DNA of 64,000 nt from Globodera rostochiensis (GCA_018350325.1 JAEVLN010000002.1:4757456-4821455), one strand, 5' to 3'; positions 12,701-24,861 are shown, numbered from the stretch's first letter. Notes: generated from the sequence alone by a model not told the origin. Numbers and translations are program-made.

Positions 12701-13139
12701 TCACTAAAAATAAAAACATAAAATTCGCAAAGTTGAGAAATAAATAAAGTTGAAGAAATGTCCTTCCATCCAATAAACTTGTCTTCCGAACAAACCAATA
12801 AAATTGCTGCCTTTTCAGCAAACAAATCAAATTTGCGGTTTCGGATAAGAATAATTAAATAAATTAAAAATCCCCGTTCCCCGGTTTGATCGGGGATCAA
12901 CACAAGACAAAGCGTATAAAGTGCGCTCATTGTAATTCACCAGTTAGAAATTGCAGTAATAAAATAATCATAGCCGGTCTATGTACAGGGCAATATCTGA
13001 CTTCAATTTAAACTTTTCCTCGCCCAATTGCAAAAAAATATCAAAAAATTTTTGATAAGAATACTGTTTAATAATTAATATTTTGAAAATTTAAATGATC
13101 AAGTTCATTTGCAAAAAAAATATTTTTCAAAAATTTTTA

Positions 13140-13740
13140 AGTCTCAATGTTTGCGTGGCGTGTATATCTTTTAATACTGAAAATATGCAAATTTGGATGT
13201 TTACACTTTTGTGATATAATATTGCCTTTAACTATTTATTCTCTGCTTTTTAGAAAATATTATTTTCCATTATTTAATTATTTTTTTTGTCTTACCTCCT
13301 GGCTATTAATTTTTATATTTTTTTCATATATTTATTTGCACGGGGATTGTTTATTTTTTGATTTTAATTTTTAGTCATATTATTTTTTATAAATATTATT
13401 TCGATCTTTATTTTACAAAATCAGTACTCGCGCATTGTTCCGTTCCATAGGGCGGTGGTGCCAAGGCAATAGGCCTGTTATGAATTTGATCACCATGTAG
13501 CTGAAGGACTCAACGTCGTCTTTTGCGCACGTCGGGATGCGAAGTTGAGCGGCCACTACACTTTTAAACGCGTTTCAATAAACTATTTAGCTTAATAACA
13601 TACTATAATTATTTAATATTTCTTAAATTTTTATTTGTTCGATTTTGGTACTCGCTCAAAGACGATTCTTGCGCAACTTCCATTTCCGTTCGAAGTGACG
13701 GTCGTTTCGAAGCAACTTAAGATAATTCTGGTTTGGAGCT
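13140..13740. repeat. 600-bp direct repeat, copy 1 (partner 15580-16262)
   Basis: It matches 15580-16262 in order: GAAAATATGCAAATTTGGAT, then TTTATTCTCTGCTTTTTAGA, then CGTCGTCTTTTGCGCAC, then TTTTAAACGCGTTTCAATAA, then CGATTCTTGCGCAACTTCC. Identity is high in some blocks and lost in others. The repeat contains the CK1-like fragment at 13413-13574. The period is about 2.45 kb. Confidence 0.85.
13413..13574 (-). pseudogene. casein kinase 1-like kinase fragment
   Basis: A minus-strand open frame of 53 codons contains CAKDDVESFSYMVIKFITGL followed by LPWHH. This fits kinase subdomain IX of the CK1/TTBK group, where the pattern is RRDDLES..Y.L..F..G.LPW; the DD, ES, Y, F, G and LPW positions are kept. 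Nematodes have many CK1-type kinases (general knowledge). A TGTAG just upstream could be a splice acceptor and GTACTG a weak donor. Only this subdomain is present; the ATP-binding lobe and HRD loop are not seen next to it. It is either one exon of a gene with very long introns or a relic. Confidence 0.55.
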
Positions 13741-15296
13741 TTATTTTATATGAAGTGGAGCTTTTTTTCTTTTATTTAATTTAAATTTTAAAAATTTTTT
13801 GTGTATTTTAAGTGCGTTTCTTTTAAGAAACATATTTTATTTCTCTTTTTTCTTACTCGAATAAAATTTTTTATTTATTTTTTGTCTTTAGGGTTTAAAC
13901 ATTATCTTTACTATATGTGTGAGTAGAATCAGAATGGAATCAGCCTTGACACTCCTTCTTTTCTCCACATGTTTATACAGCATGCCCTAATACTTCCGTT
14001 GAGCCGTTGTGAAGGTCATTTATTTATATTTAATTTAATTTACATTTTATTAGTGTAAATCTTAGAACAATTTATATTAGTGAAACTTGTGTTTTATAGC
14101 GATTTTTTGACTCTGCTTAAATAATAAATTATATTTATATTTGATATTTATAATTACAGTTTTCGAATACAAGAATCAGTAATGTTTATTGAATTTATCA
14201 TATTTAAAATATTTAGAATTAATATTGTTTCCGAATTTTTGATATAATTTGGAAATTTAGTGCGGATATATTTAAATCAAAAAAAAAGGAATTAGCTACT
14301 TCTTTATACACCAACCCACATTCAAATCTGTACAAAAGGCCAATCGGGTAGGGTGTTTTTTGAATCTTTTTTTAAGAATGTTTAATTATCCAATTCCCAT
14401 CGGCGCTTTAAATCTGTTTATTGGTTGTAGCATATAAGTGATTTTTTTTGGTTAGTTTGAATTTTTTGGGTTCACGGTTAGAATGTTAATTTCCATAAAT
14501 TTCTTCCAGATTTTTAAAACGTATTGATGTTATTTAAGATTTATTTATTTCTCATTTATTTTAGTTGGTTTTATTATGTCCTGTTGCACCGAGTTCAATG
14601 TTATGCCGTTGAGAAGTTGTTTATAAAGGCAATTTTTTAATTTACTAGCCTTTTTGATGTTGCCAATCTTTTTAAGTAATATAATTGTATGTTTGTCAAG
14701 AATCGTGGTTTTTTATTGTTGTTTTGTAGTATAACACTTTCAGATTTGTGATATAATTGTTATTTAATTCTACTTGACTATGACTGGAATATTTAAATTA
14801 AAGTTTGCAAGCATTACGGACGGACGGGTTTAAAGGTTTTATTTGGAGGTTAATTGGAATCAAATTTCATTTAAGCAAAAGTTTTAAATATTTGTAATAT
14901 TATTATTAATTTTAATTAAACCTTTCCCTTACAGATTATTAATTCGCGTTCTGGAAACTGCTAAAGCTATATTAGCTCATAATATTTTTGAGTAAAGTAT
15001 TAACTATTTAATGTTTTATATATTTTTAATTTATTGGCGTTGTTATTCAAATAAACGTAAAATTATTTGTAAATATATGTTAATTCCGCTTTTATTTATT
15101 AATTTAATTTTCTGTTTCATTATCAGTTAAACTTTTTTTATTTTTTGTATTTACATCATAAAAGCAGCAGTTTATAAATTTTATTAAAACATTTATAAAA
15201 TCATACTAAAATGGCCGATTCTCTCATAAATCAATCGTGTTAGTGTTGAGATTTAAATTATATTTTTTCTTTTAATTAAATTTTAAGTCTTTGTAT

Positions 15297-16262
15297 ATCT
15301 TGCTCAAATTTTATTTAGTTTTAAAATTTTTTGAATAAAATGCCTTATTATTTTTGATATTTTGCTCATATATTTTAAAAAGCCATCAACTAAATTTTCT
15401 TTGGTTTTAAATATTACAACTGCTTTAACACTTTCTCAAGTTTTTTAATCATTTTAATGTAAAAGATCCCATATGATAGGTTTTCGTGGCGTCACGCCCT
15501 TCGAATACTTATATTTTAACTTCTTGATTCTTTCTTTAACAAACTTTAATAAATATATTAATTTGTCAGATACATGAATCCCGTTAATGTTTGCGTGTAT
15601 ATGTTTTAATACTGAAAATATGCAAATTTGGATGTTTACACTTTTTGTGATATAATATTGCCTTTAACTATTTATTCTCTGCTTTTTAGAAAATATTTAT
15701 TTTCCATTATTAATTTTTTTGTCTTACAGTCTGGCTTTTTTTATTAAATTATAAAATCACACATTTTTCGCCCTCTAAACGGAACATCAACGTCGTCTTT
15801 TGCGCACCTGGTATACCTAGGTGAGCTGCCAATGCACTTTTAAACGCGTTTCAATAAACTGGTTAATTTAATAATATTCTATAATTATTTAATAATATTT
15901 AAATTTTTCTAGGTTCGATTTGGTATATTCTATCATGATAGTTTTTTTTGAAATATATAGTTTCCAATTATATTATGAATATCTTTATCTTTTTTTTAAA
16001 AAGGCTTAAGCCGTTTATTGTTGTGATTCTGTGGCCGAATAATTTCATTTTTACGGCAATTACAGACCGTGATCACTTTGTTGAGCTCATACTTAATGCA
16101 TGTTTTGTAACATGTATGTTACTATTTTTATTTTATTTTTATTTATTTATTTAAAAAAATATATCGACGATTCTTGCGCAACTTCCTGCCGTTCTAATGT
16201 TAAAAATTTGTATAAAACCTTTGATTCATACGGTCGCTTCGAAGCAAAACTTCAGATAATTC
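15297..16262. repeat. composite second copy of two upstream segments
   Basis: The first part (15297-15535) copies 760-1030 and the second (15580-16262) copies 13140-13740, both in direct orientation. In the second part the CK1-like exon is decayed: the minus frame near 15790-15850 still reads CAKDDVD after a GSSPRYTR stretch, but the LPW half is gone. This shows the exon-like islands being duplicated and eroded with their AT-rich flanks. Confidence 0.75.
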
Positions 16263-17729
16263 ATTGGATCTTATTTGAAAGATCATAAAAAATAATCTCA
16301 AAGGTTCGAAATAAAAAAAACCCAACAAAAAGGCCTCTGCCAAAAGAGCAGAAAAATAGACGGACTTTGCATAAATTTTAAAATAATTTATAAATTTTAT
16401 TCAACTGATTACTTTTCAAACATAATTATTTTATCTGATGGCGGCTTTTTATTTTATGTTAAAATTTAATATTTTATCCTAATTCATTTATTTCTATTAA
16501 ATGTCAATTTCAGAATGGGTTGAAATTTTTAACTTGTTGCGTCGGCATTGATTTTTCAGTTGCATACTTGGTAATTCAACTTTAAATTTTATTTGTTTAA
16601 GAAAAAAATCATATTCAATCTCTTTAAGATTTAGTTGGACAATAATGAGCGATTCTTTTGATTCTTTATCTACATTTATTTTGACTTTTTTAAATGATTA
16701 AATTTACATTTGATTTTATTTTCGTTTGCCAGTGAATATGCAAAGTGTTTACACCTTTAATAAGTTATGCTCACTTGCCATTTTTTATTGTTTAAAATAA
16801 TAAAAGTGAATCAATTATGAAAACTGAATTTAGTTAAATAATCCAAAGCGATTTTTATACCTTTAATTGTTTTTATTTGATATAATTTAAAAAGAATACA
16901 TTTATATCTTATCTTTTTAATGAAAGAGAATTTTTGGAAGCAGATAAACCAATTGCTGTAAAAATGCATTTGAATTTCAAATACCTATCTAATGTTTGGC
17001 ATCTATAGTTCTTTCTTGCTGCCGCCATGTTTTTCACGAGTTCTGTGTAAATAAATCTTATCGAAATTTGGCCTTATTTAAATGAATTTATTTTTAAAGC
17101 ACATTTTGGTTTTAAAGTAATTTGTTATATATTTTAGGACAAGCTTCTCAAATAAATCATTTTTTTAAATAATTATTTTTGCTATTCTTTGTTCTGTATT
17201 TGATAACAAATACTACTCCTCGTTAAAATTAGAGACCGGAAACTTGGACCCAAAACCAAAACCAAAAGATTTTTTTGGGATTTTTTGGGTTTTGGTTTTT
17301 TTTGGGTTGTGCGCCAATTTGACCCAAAACCAAAACCAAAACATTTTTTTGGGATTTTTTGGTTTTGGTATTTTTTGGGTGAAAACCCAAAATTTTGTAC
17401 AAAACCCAAAAAATTTTAAAAACGTAATAAAATGCCCAAATTTCCGATGTTTTTAAAAATTTTTTAATAAAATTTTATTCAACGCATTTTTCTGACCAGT
17501 CATCATAAATCCATGAATAATATTAAATCAGGGAAACCACCTGTCAAACCCAAAAATCAGGAATACCGGCTGAAAAATCAGAAAAAAATCAGGAATATTT
17601 TTTAGGTGTGTAAATATAATGAATTTAATGCCAAAACTTTTTTTTGTTAAGAAAATTGTGTAAAATTTCGATAATTAGCCGATTTTTGAATTTTCAGAAA
17701 TCCAATTTCTTTTGCCTTACTAGGGGGTG

Positions 17730-17825
17730 GCGGTCGGGGTGCCGATAGGCGCCGCCGAGAAAATTTTGAATTGTTGACTCAATTTGTTAAGGGATTTGGA
17801 ACCAAAATTTTAAAATTACGGTAGT
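17730..17825 (+). repeat. conserved hairpin module, copy A
   Basis: A GC-rich foldback (GGTGCC-GATA-GGCGCC core) is followed by GAGAAAATTTT, TTGACTCAATTTGTTAAG and a GGAACCAAAA stretch. The same module occurs at about 30455, 31505 (minus), 43175 (minus) and 59365 (minus). Here it sits inside the hAT element at 17230-18422. Confidence 0.8.
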
Positions 17826-18064
17826 TTTTTTAGGAATGGGAGAGGTCCGCCCGCACCGCCAGAAAAATTTTTACAGATCAAGTTCTTTGTTACAAAATTA
17901 AACCAAAAAGTTCAGAAAAATATGAAAATTGTTGTTGAAAAAAATTCAAAAAGATGTGATGAATTTTTTTCAAAAATTCTTTTTTTCTGCCATCTTAATT
18001 AAAAAATATTCGAAAAATTATTTTAAAATTTATTAATGGGGGAAGCGTATGTGAGCAGAGGAAA

Positions 18065-18142
18065 AATAATTGCTCGCACTAAAGGAGGTTCGAACCCAAC
18101 ACATAACGTAAGAGTTGCCGAAAAGACAAACCACTAAGCAAT
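18065..18142 (-). ncRNA. degenerate tRNA-like sequence
   Basis: Read on the minus strand there is a TTAGTGGTTTGTC stretch resembling an A box and a GGGTTCGAACC stretch resembling a B box about 45 bp later. ATTGCTT and GAGCAAT could pair as an acceptor stem, but the T arm is not adjacent to it. It may be a tRNA-derived (SINE-like) piece carried in the hAT element. No isotype can be given. Confidence 0.35.
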
Positions 18143-19072
18143 CAATTACTTCGAAAGATTCTTAAAAAAAGATTGAAAAATCACTCGATGATGCTATCTT
18201 TAGGGGTGTAAATTCAACCGGGCAACACCCAAAACTTTTGTACAAAAAAGGGCATGGACCCAAAACCAAAACCAAAAGATTTTTTTGGGATTTTTTGGGT
18301 TTTGGTTTTTTTTGGGTTTTACTCCGAGTTGACCCAAAACCAAAACCCAAAAAACTTTTGGTTCAATTTTTGTACAAAAACCCAAAAAAAAATTTTGGTT
18401 TTGGTTTTGGGTCCGGTCTCTAGTTAAAATAAAAACATTGCTCCATTAATTATATTTAACCACAACTCCATGACAGATGGGATCCGTCAAAATATTATCA
18501 AATTTTATTTTAAATAATATCAAAAATTTTCTATTAGTAGGAATATGCACATTGCAATATCTTGTACGCGCTTTGCTGCACCAAATTTCGCATTGATCTT
18601 CCAAATATTAAGACAATTATATTTTTGTTCATTTCTCAAGTTTTGTTTTATTTAATTTTTTGTTTTTTTGCTAAAAAAAAATGCTAATTGATTGTATTAC
18701 ATTCAATAAAAAATTGCTGTAAATACCGCCCTGCATTAAATTCAATAAAAAATTACTGAAAATAAAATAAAATTTGCATTAGTCGTAAAAGCAACTAGGA
18801 AATACGATCGTATGCCCCAGAGCTAAAACTTTTATTTGTTGGGCGCTGAAAACGAATAATCAACAAAAAATACGTGGCAATGTGCTTAAACAATTGGTCT
18901 AAAATTGCTTGAAAATCGTTATTTGAATTGGGATACCCTTTCAAAAAGACAAATGCAATAATTTGGGAAGCAAAGAATTCTAACCAAAATTAATAAAAAG
19001 GCGAAAATAATGTTTACAAAAAACAAATAGACGGCCGCCCAAGAACCAATAACTCGTTATTATAAATTAGGA

Positions 19073-19495
19073 TGACGGATATGACCCTGATATCCGCGGA
19101 TATCCGTCGTACCCGTTGTTTTTTGACGTGAAGGAAAATTTGTTGATGATTTTCTTAAATTGATTTTCAAGAGGAAACCAATGATGCGCATATGGCCGAG
19201 TGGGTAAACTCTTAGGGTAATTGAAAAACATGATAATATTTTCATGTTAACTCAACACATTTCAATTCCGGTTTAATTTTAATCAGACAATACCACTCGG
19301 TCAAAAAAAATTCTCTTTAAAAAATCATTTTTTCAAATTTTGGAGCAATTTTAGTGGGTTAAAATAATGCGAATATCCGCGGACGGATATTCGGATATGG
19401 AATTTTGGAACGTCACCGGATACGGACGGATAACGGATATGAGATTTTGGGGGCGGACCGACACGGATACAAAATTTGTATCCGTGTCCACGCCT
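19073..19495. mobile_element. word-end element with 'GGATATCCG' repeats, boundaries uncertain
   Basis: GGATATCCGCGGATATCCG-type words cluster at 19075-19112 and 19369-19480 with about 250 bp between. The right edge read inward starts CAGGCGTGGACACGGATA; the left edge reads TAGGATGACGGATA, a partial match. I could not find a clean target duplication. It is probably an eroded hAT-type element built like the others. Confidence 0.5.
19188..19290 (+). ncRNA. weak tRNA-like stretch
   Basis: TGGCCGAGTGGGTAAACTC matches the A-box region of Leu/Ser tRNAs well. About 75 bp later TTTCAATTCCGG is only a poor B box. Probably a decayed tRNA-derived sequence inside the element at 19073-19495. Confidence 0.25.
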
Positions 19496-19517
19496 GGAAT
19501 AATAAGGCAAAATGTTA

Positions 19518-19589
19518 GCCCTGGGTGGGACTCGAACCCACGTCCTCCACCCAATCCGTGGGCAGCTCTCCCAACTGAGCTACCGGGGC
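19518..19589 (-). tRNA. tRNA-like gene, probably a pseudogene
   Basis: The 72-nt minus-strand sequence has a 7-bp acceptor stem (GCCCCGG with CCAGGGC, one mismatch), D arm GCTC-AGTTGGGA-GAGC, perfect T arm GTGGG-TTCGAGT-CCCAC, and canonical A and B boxes (TAGCTCAGTTGG, GGTTCGAGTCC). A TTTT follows about 6 nt downstream as a possible Pol III stop. The anticodon arm does not fold in register: the best stem is shifted by two and its loop (GGATTGG) lacks U33. I therefore give no isotype and think it is a pseudogene or SINE head. Confidence 0.6.
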
Positions 19590-20166
19590 GTCCCATTTGC
19601 CTTCTTCTTTATGGGTGATCTTTTGCCCCCGCCATAGGCGTTTTAACCGTCTCGTCCAACCAGCGGAATTCTCTCTCATCCTTACATTTTTTATCTGAGA
19701 CTTCTCGTAGTGAATTTTAAGGTTATTATATTGTATTATAATTTTACTATGCGTTTTATAACCTATTATTTACACTAATATCCATAATTAAAGGAATGGT
19801 TTTCAAATAAATTTATTTTTATGTACCGTTTTAAATCCATAAAATTTCATCATTAAATAGTTTAATTGAAGTCAAAATAAACAATTAAAGTTTTTAAAAA
19901 GTACTTTATCATTAAGCCGAACAAAATTGTGTTTGGAATTTTATTTTAAATATATATATATATACATACCTATATATTATATTTGCCTATTTGTGAATTG
20001 TTTATCATTTTTTTTATTAGGAAGTCATTTTTTTTAATGTTGGTAGATTTATGTGTTTTGTTATTTTATTTTATTTATAATATTTATTACTTCCGCGTTA
20101 ATTATTCATTTTTATATTTAATGCACCAGGGCAGTCATTCCCATCTCAAATTTGTGATTTAACAGT

Positions 20167-20358
20167 TTATGAAAGTTTTAAAATTGTTGTTTTTGCATTA
20201 ACGCGTAGTTTCATGGCACATGCGCCTTCACTCTTCCATGTGTGGAGAGAATGATTCTTTGGCGTGCCGCCAAGCACATTCAATCCGGTTGCTGTATTGT
20301 GTGTGCTTTTAAGTAAACAAATTTCTTCCAATTTTTTAAACATTTCATTTATATTCAA
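20167..20358 (-). CDS. 63-codon ORF over a GC-rich island, uncertain
   Basis: A minus-strand ATG-to-stop ORF. The middle reads LNVLGGTPKNHSLHTWKSEG followed by ACAMKLRVNAKT, which is protein-like. It lies alone in AT-rich DNA. No signal peptide, no membrane segment, no family recognised. Confidence 0.3.
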   Translation of the reverse strand: MNINEMFKKLEEICLLKSTHNTATGLNVLGGTPKNHSLHTWKSEGACAMKLRVNAKTTILKLS

Positions 20359-22554
20359 AAAAAAAACACTTTAATAATTTTAATTTTTAGATATTTATAT
20401 AATTGAGAAAAAATAATGTGTAAATTAATAATACAAATACCTTTTTATTTTTCCATGCCTTGTTCGATCTTTTTTTTTACAGTTTGCAGCATCACTTACT
20501 AAATTATATTTTCTTAAATTATTTTATTAATTTTTATTGGTTCAAATAAATGTTACATTGGCTTTTTGGTTGTTGTAGGTTTGGACTAGGTAGCTAAGCC
20601 CTCGTTACCGAATAATGAATGTTAATATTTTATTTTACTTTACTTTCTCTCTATTAACAAAAGCGCGAACTCGACAGAATCTAATTTGTCTTTAAACAAC
20701 GGATGATAGTAATTTTAAACGTTGACGATTTTATCTTTAGGAAATGTACGCGATTTTCTTATTAGATATATTAGCGGGCGCATAATTTTGCATTTTTGAT
20801 AAAAATTAAGAAAATAATATTCTTTAAAAAAAAAAATTGTGATTTTAGATATGCTCTTTTTAATTTATTTTTTAATTATGCCCTTAATATTTTATTTGTG
20901 TCTTTGCTGTTGGTTTTTTTATTTGTTTCTATTGTTGTCGTATTTCGATATTTAAAAAAACTCACAAGCCTTGCGAACATTTTGCGCACATATTGACATC
21001 TGTCATTCTACCTTTTCACACAATTAATTAATCATGCAAGGTCTTAACCATAAAATATAATTTAATAGATTTAATTAAAAACTTAATATTTTAACTCTGG
21101 CACTAATTTTTCTTTTGGTTTTCAATTGATTTTCTTTACTTCGTCATTTAAAAAAAACATTTTCAAAAGTTATTTTCTCACTTATAATATAGGTTGTAAT
21201 AAAAAATTGAATTGAAATTGATTTCGAAATATTCATATAGCGGTTTTATTTAGGAATTGCTGTCTTTTGGCATGTGCTGAACATCCCAATTACCAAATAA
21301 ATTTAAAAATTCTGAAGTTTCTTCTGGTTTATTAATATAAAAGTGTTTTTTTTTAAATACAACTTTAACAGCAGATTTTTTGTGATATGCCCTAATTTGA
21401 GCTTTCTGTTGATCATATATAAAGAAAGTTAAATATACAATTTATTAATTTTTTCGCAGTTGTATTTTTTGTGAATTTTCGTCGATATTTATTTATATAT
21501 ATATCGATCAAAAATTTTTGTTCATTTTGATGCGACGCCTGATAGTATATCCTGTGCTTCGGTGAGATTATCATGTCGATTTAGGCACAATTTGAGTTTT
21601 TTGCACAAATATTATAGGTAGAGAAATAATTAATTAATTTTATATTATAGTGCCTCTTATTTAAATCATTCAAATGATATGTCAAAAAATTCCGTGCCTT
21701 GGACTGAAGTATCTCACATATTATAAAAATCAAGATTTATCACACCCCTTGTTTAATTTTACTTAATAACTTTGTTTTTATGATATAATTTTATATGAAA
21801 GTTCGAATATAATTTTTTGCTATATTTATGTGCTCTTTCTTTTATTCTTTTCAGCAATGAATCTACTTGACTGATACTCTTGCTTTATATGTTTGTAATT
21901 TATCGGTGATTTTTGTCGATGTTAGCATTAGAATTCAAGATTTTATTTTGCTTTTAAATAAAAAGTCAAGGGTTGACACGAGATATACATGTTTTTTTAC
22001 TTTTTTTCTTTATCAATTATTTTTATTATGTATTTGAGTAGAAATGATATAATAGAATTTTTAATATACAATTTGTGTTGGTTAAACGCTTTTGCAAATT
22101 ACTCAAACCAAATAATCTTTTTGATGACTTAGACTATTGGTTGGTCAAATATTCTGATAATGTTGATTCAAAAAGCTATCGATTTGGCGACTAAATATAA
22201 TTATAAAATACCATGAAAAAAGCTATAATAAAATAGATATTTTTAATTAGTCGAAAATAAAAAGAGTTGATTGTAAAAAATAACATTAAAAACCTAATCA
22301 TTTTTTCTTTAAAATCCTTTGACTATGCATGAATTTTGGATGAAATAATTAAAAAAAATTGAAGCTTTGATTATTTATTTGCAAAAAAAAAATATTTGAA
22401 CTGAAAAATCGATTTATTAATTGCCGTGAAGCTTAAGTCCACTTAACGTCTGTCGGTGCTCTTTTATTTATTTTTGACTCTGACAAATTGATTTGATTTT
22501 GCAAAAATTTTAAATTTCGATATTCACACAGCTGTCTTTTCCAGGTCCATCAAT

Positions 22555-23010
22555 TTTTTTTATGTGCTTAAAAATGCTAAAATATGTAATAAAAACCCAA
22601 AAAATGCCAAAATATGTGCTAAAATATGTGCCAAAAATGGCCAAAATCTAGTCAGTTTATGCATAAATTTTAAAAAATTTAATAAACTTTCAAGAAATAG
22701 TCTTAATTGAAGTAAAAAGAAAAATAATAATTTTTAGGCTTTGAGAAATTTTTTTTTAAAAATATGGAATTATAGAAATTTTCATTTTTTGGTGGCAGAA
22801 AAAAGTCAATTTTTAGGAGTGTATTTTTTGAAAATTTTTAAAAAGTCAATTCTTGGGGGTGTAGTTTTCGTTTTTATTGCATTTTTCTTAAGGTTCTTTT
22901 GAAAAATGTCGAAATATGTGCTAAAACTTTGAAAAAGCTTAAAATATGTCAGCAAATATGTGCTAAAAAATACCCCCAAAATATGTTTTCATATGTGCTA
23001 AAAAGACGGC
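22555..23010. mobile_element. element remnant with 'ATATGTGCTAAAA' words
   Basis: ATATGTGCTAAAA and close variants occur about eight times, clustered at 22560-22640 and 22905-23005. Between them are GTCAATTTTTAGGAGTGTA and GTCAATTCTTGGGGGTGTA, which resemble internal modules near 29335, 43090 and 46215. Tips are not identified. The Mutator-like MITE at 23049 starts right after the second cluster and may have cut the right end. Confidence 0.55.
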
Positions 23011-23048
23011 ATAATTCAAAAAATTTTCAAAACAAAAACTATTTTTGG

Positions 23049-23439
23049 CGGTCGGGCTCAGTTTGGCGCGGCTCAGTTTGGCGCCGACGTGAAACCTTAT
23101 AACTTTTTGTTTGTTTGATCAAACCAAGCATTTTTGGTATCATTCGAAACCACTAGGTCTGTAGATGCTAAAATAGAAAAGAGCTAAGCGATTCGACTTA
23201 AACAAAGGAAGTTATGAGTCACCGCGCCAAACTGTCACAACTGTCACGAAAAATGGCAATTTTCACACATTTTAAGCTATAACTTTTTTTCAAAAAGACG
23301 ATCGGTTAGCTTTACCTTGATCAAAGGTTCAGCCTACTAAGAGCTTTTGTATTATACAAATTTTGTTTGATTTGCTTTCCTAATAAGTATGTTGTGACTG
23401 ATCGCGCCAAAACGAGCGGCGCCAAAACGAGCGGATCCG
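23049..23439. mobile_element. Mutator-like MITE, 9-bp target duplication
   Basis: TATTTTTGG flanks both sides (23040-23048 and 23440-23448); 9 bp is the Mutator/MULE size. The terminal inverted repeats are about 40 bp. The left one contains GCTCAGTTTGGCGC twice in tandem; the right one, read inward, contains GCTCGTTTTGGCGC twice. The interior is made of two similar halves, each with a TATAACTTTTT stretch and a GCGCCAAA word. No ORF. All features are seen directly; the superfamily name is inferred from the duplication length. Confidence 0.82.
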
Positions 23440-24504
23440 TATTTTTGGGCTTCTCTCATGGTAAGATGTTATAACATAAAAATCCGGGCCCTAATAAATG
23501 TAAAATTTTAATATTTAGTTGACAAAAATGTTTATTACCGCTTGTTGGGCATATTGAGTCTTACTTATTTAAAACAGAGTTGTTTTTGAGATTTTTTGTT
23601 AACATTTAATTTATATGCATAAAATGCATGATATACTAACTAATCGTGCAAATCATATTTTTATTTCTCTGCACTTGATTAGAAATAGCGCCTCCGTTTT
23701 TTCATCTATATGGAATCAAGTCGTTGCATCCATCCATTGCAAACAAAATTTCATCGAACCCGTTATTAAATATGTGATTTTTGGAGCTAGCAAACTTTAC
23801 TCAAATTCATCTATAGAAACCTTTCAAGAACTAATCATTTGTCATTAGTTATTGCCCGTGCCTTTTTATTTAATTTATCGTTTTTTTTGAATCAATATAT
23901 TTTATATGAATAAATTTTGTGTTAAGTATTCTTTACATCGATTGCCATAAGCAAAAAATCAGAGCGCTCACTTATTTTATATTTTATTTATTTGGCATTC
24001 ATTTAATAATTAGTTGTATGTTTCAAGCGAATGAATTATGTTGCTACAAATCGAAATTAGTAATAATTAATGTTTTATTTTACTTATTAAATTATTGTTT
24101 AATAAAGTAAATTCCGTAATTATAAATGTTTGCAATTTCTCTCATAAAACGATTTCTTGCCTTTTAAATTTTATTTAAAGCAATTTCAACCGAGTAAATT
24201 AAAAGACATATATATTTTTCTCATTTATTTCGTTGATTTTAATTTTGTTATAATTGAACTCCTTATAGTTAGTTATATTTGGAATACATTTTATTATTTT
24301 ATAGATTTTCAAAAAATTATTTAATTACGATTGTTTTTGATTTATAAAAAATTTAAACCTTTAATATTTTTATAAATTTATTATTTATAAAAAAATAGAG
24401 TGAATGAGATATAGAAAAAATTTTTGATTGGTTACCATAGGTAAGATTTTAAAATTAAAAGTACATTTTCAAATCGAATTTTTAAAAGTTTTTGGTTGGT
24501 TTAT

Positions 24505-24624
24505 TTAAAGAATTTTTTTTTTTATTTTATCATCAATGTTGCCGGCGCAGTGGAAACTGAAATTGTGGGGTGGCGTATTGCCAATGTCGTGCGCTGTAGC
24601 CCAAGCCGTGTAGATTAACAGTGC
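24505..24624 (-). CDS. coding-like island, unknown
   Basis: A minus-strand frame is open between a TAG and a TAA for 39 codons. It reads LIYTAWATAHDIGNTPPHNF and then SFHCAGNIDD before a Lys tail. Protein-like composition inside a GC island. No ATG; splice acceptor not clear. Confidence 0.35.
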   Translation of the reverse strand, partial: ALLIYTAWATAHDIGNTPPHNFSFHCAGNIDDKIKKKIL

Positions 24625-24627
24625 CTA

Positions 24628-24861
24628 CTAAAAAAAAATATTGGGTTTTTCAATTAAATTTATCGGCTGGGTTTCCCCTGAGCCTCGTTTTTTTTTCATT
24701 AGCCCTAACGGCAGGTAGTTCGTACCCGGCAGGTAGTCCATGCAAAAAGATTTTTTTAATTTGGATAATTTAGATGAGACAAAAAAAAAAATTGCAATAA
24801 ATTTAAAAAAATGGCATCTTTGCAAACGACAGAGACGACAAACACAAGTCGCCGGTTCCAT
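24628..24861 (-). CDS. 77-codon ORF, uncertain
   Basis: This minus-strand ATG-to-stop ORF starts MEPATCVCRLCRLQRC and later reads MDYLPGTNYLPLGLMKKKRG before SGETQPINLIEKPN. The two protein-like parts are separated by AT-rich noise, so they may be two islands bridged by chance. It lies just upstream, on the same strand, of the island at 24505-24624. Family not recognised. Confidence 0.3.
   Translation of the reverse strand: MEPATCVCRLCRLQRCHFFKFIAIFFFVSSKLSKLKKSFCMDYLPGTNYLPLGLMKKKRGSGETQPINLIEKPNIFF

Larger units (their letters stand above)
17230..18422. mobile_element. non-autonomous hAT element with 'ACCCAAAACC' words
   Basis: The 8-bp duplication GTTAAAAT lies at 17222-17229 and 18423-18430. 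The ends begin TAGAGACCGGA on both strands. About 180 bp inside each end consists of repeated GGGTTTTGG / CCCAAAACC words in both orientations. The interior holds the conserved hairpin module (17730-17825) and a tRNA-like stretch, with no long convincing ORF. The tip TAGAGACCGG is identical to that of the element at 55461-56231, whose words are different. Confidence 0.88.

Noticed and set aside
12567..12930. 87- and 104-codon minus ORFs
   Set aside because: Hydrophobic Phe/Leu/Val noise from a T/A-rich stretch, two overlapping frames, no island structure. A small coding part near the GC patch at 12880 cannot be excluded.
17182..18423. Open frames rich in Lys/Pro/Gln/Phe/Gly on both strands
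   Set aside because: They are translations of the CCCAAAACC word arrays of the hAT element, open in several frames at once.
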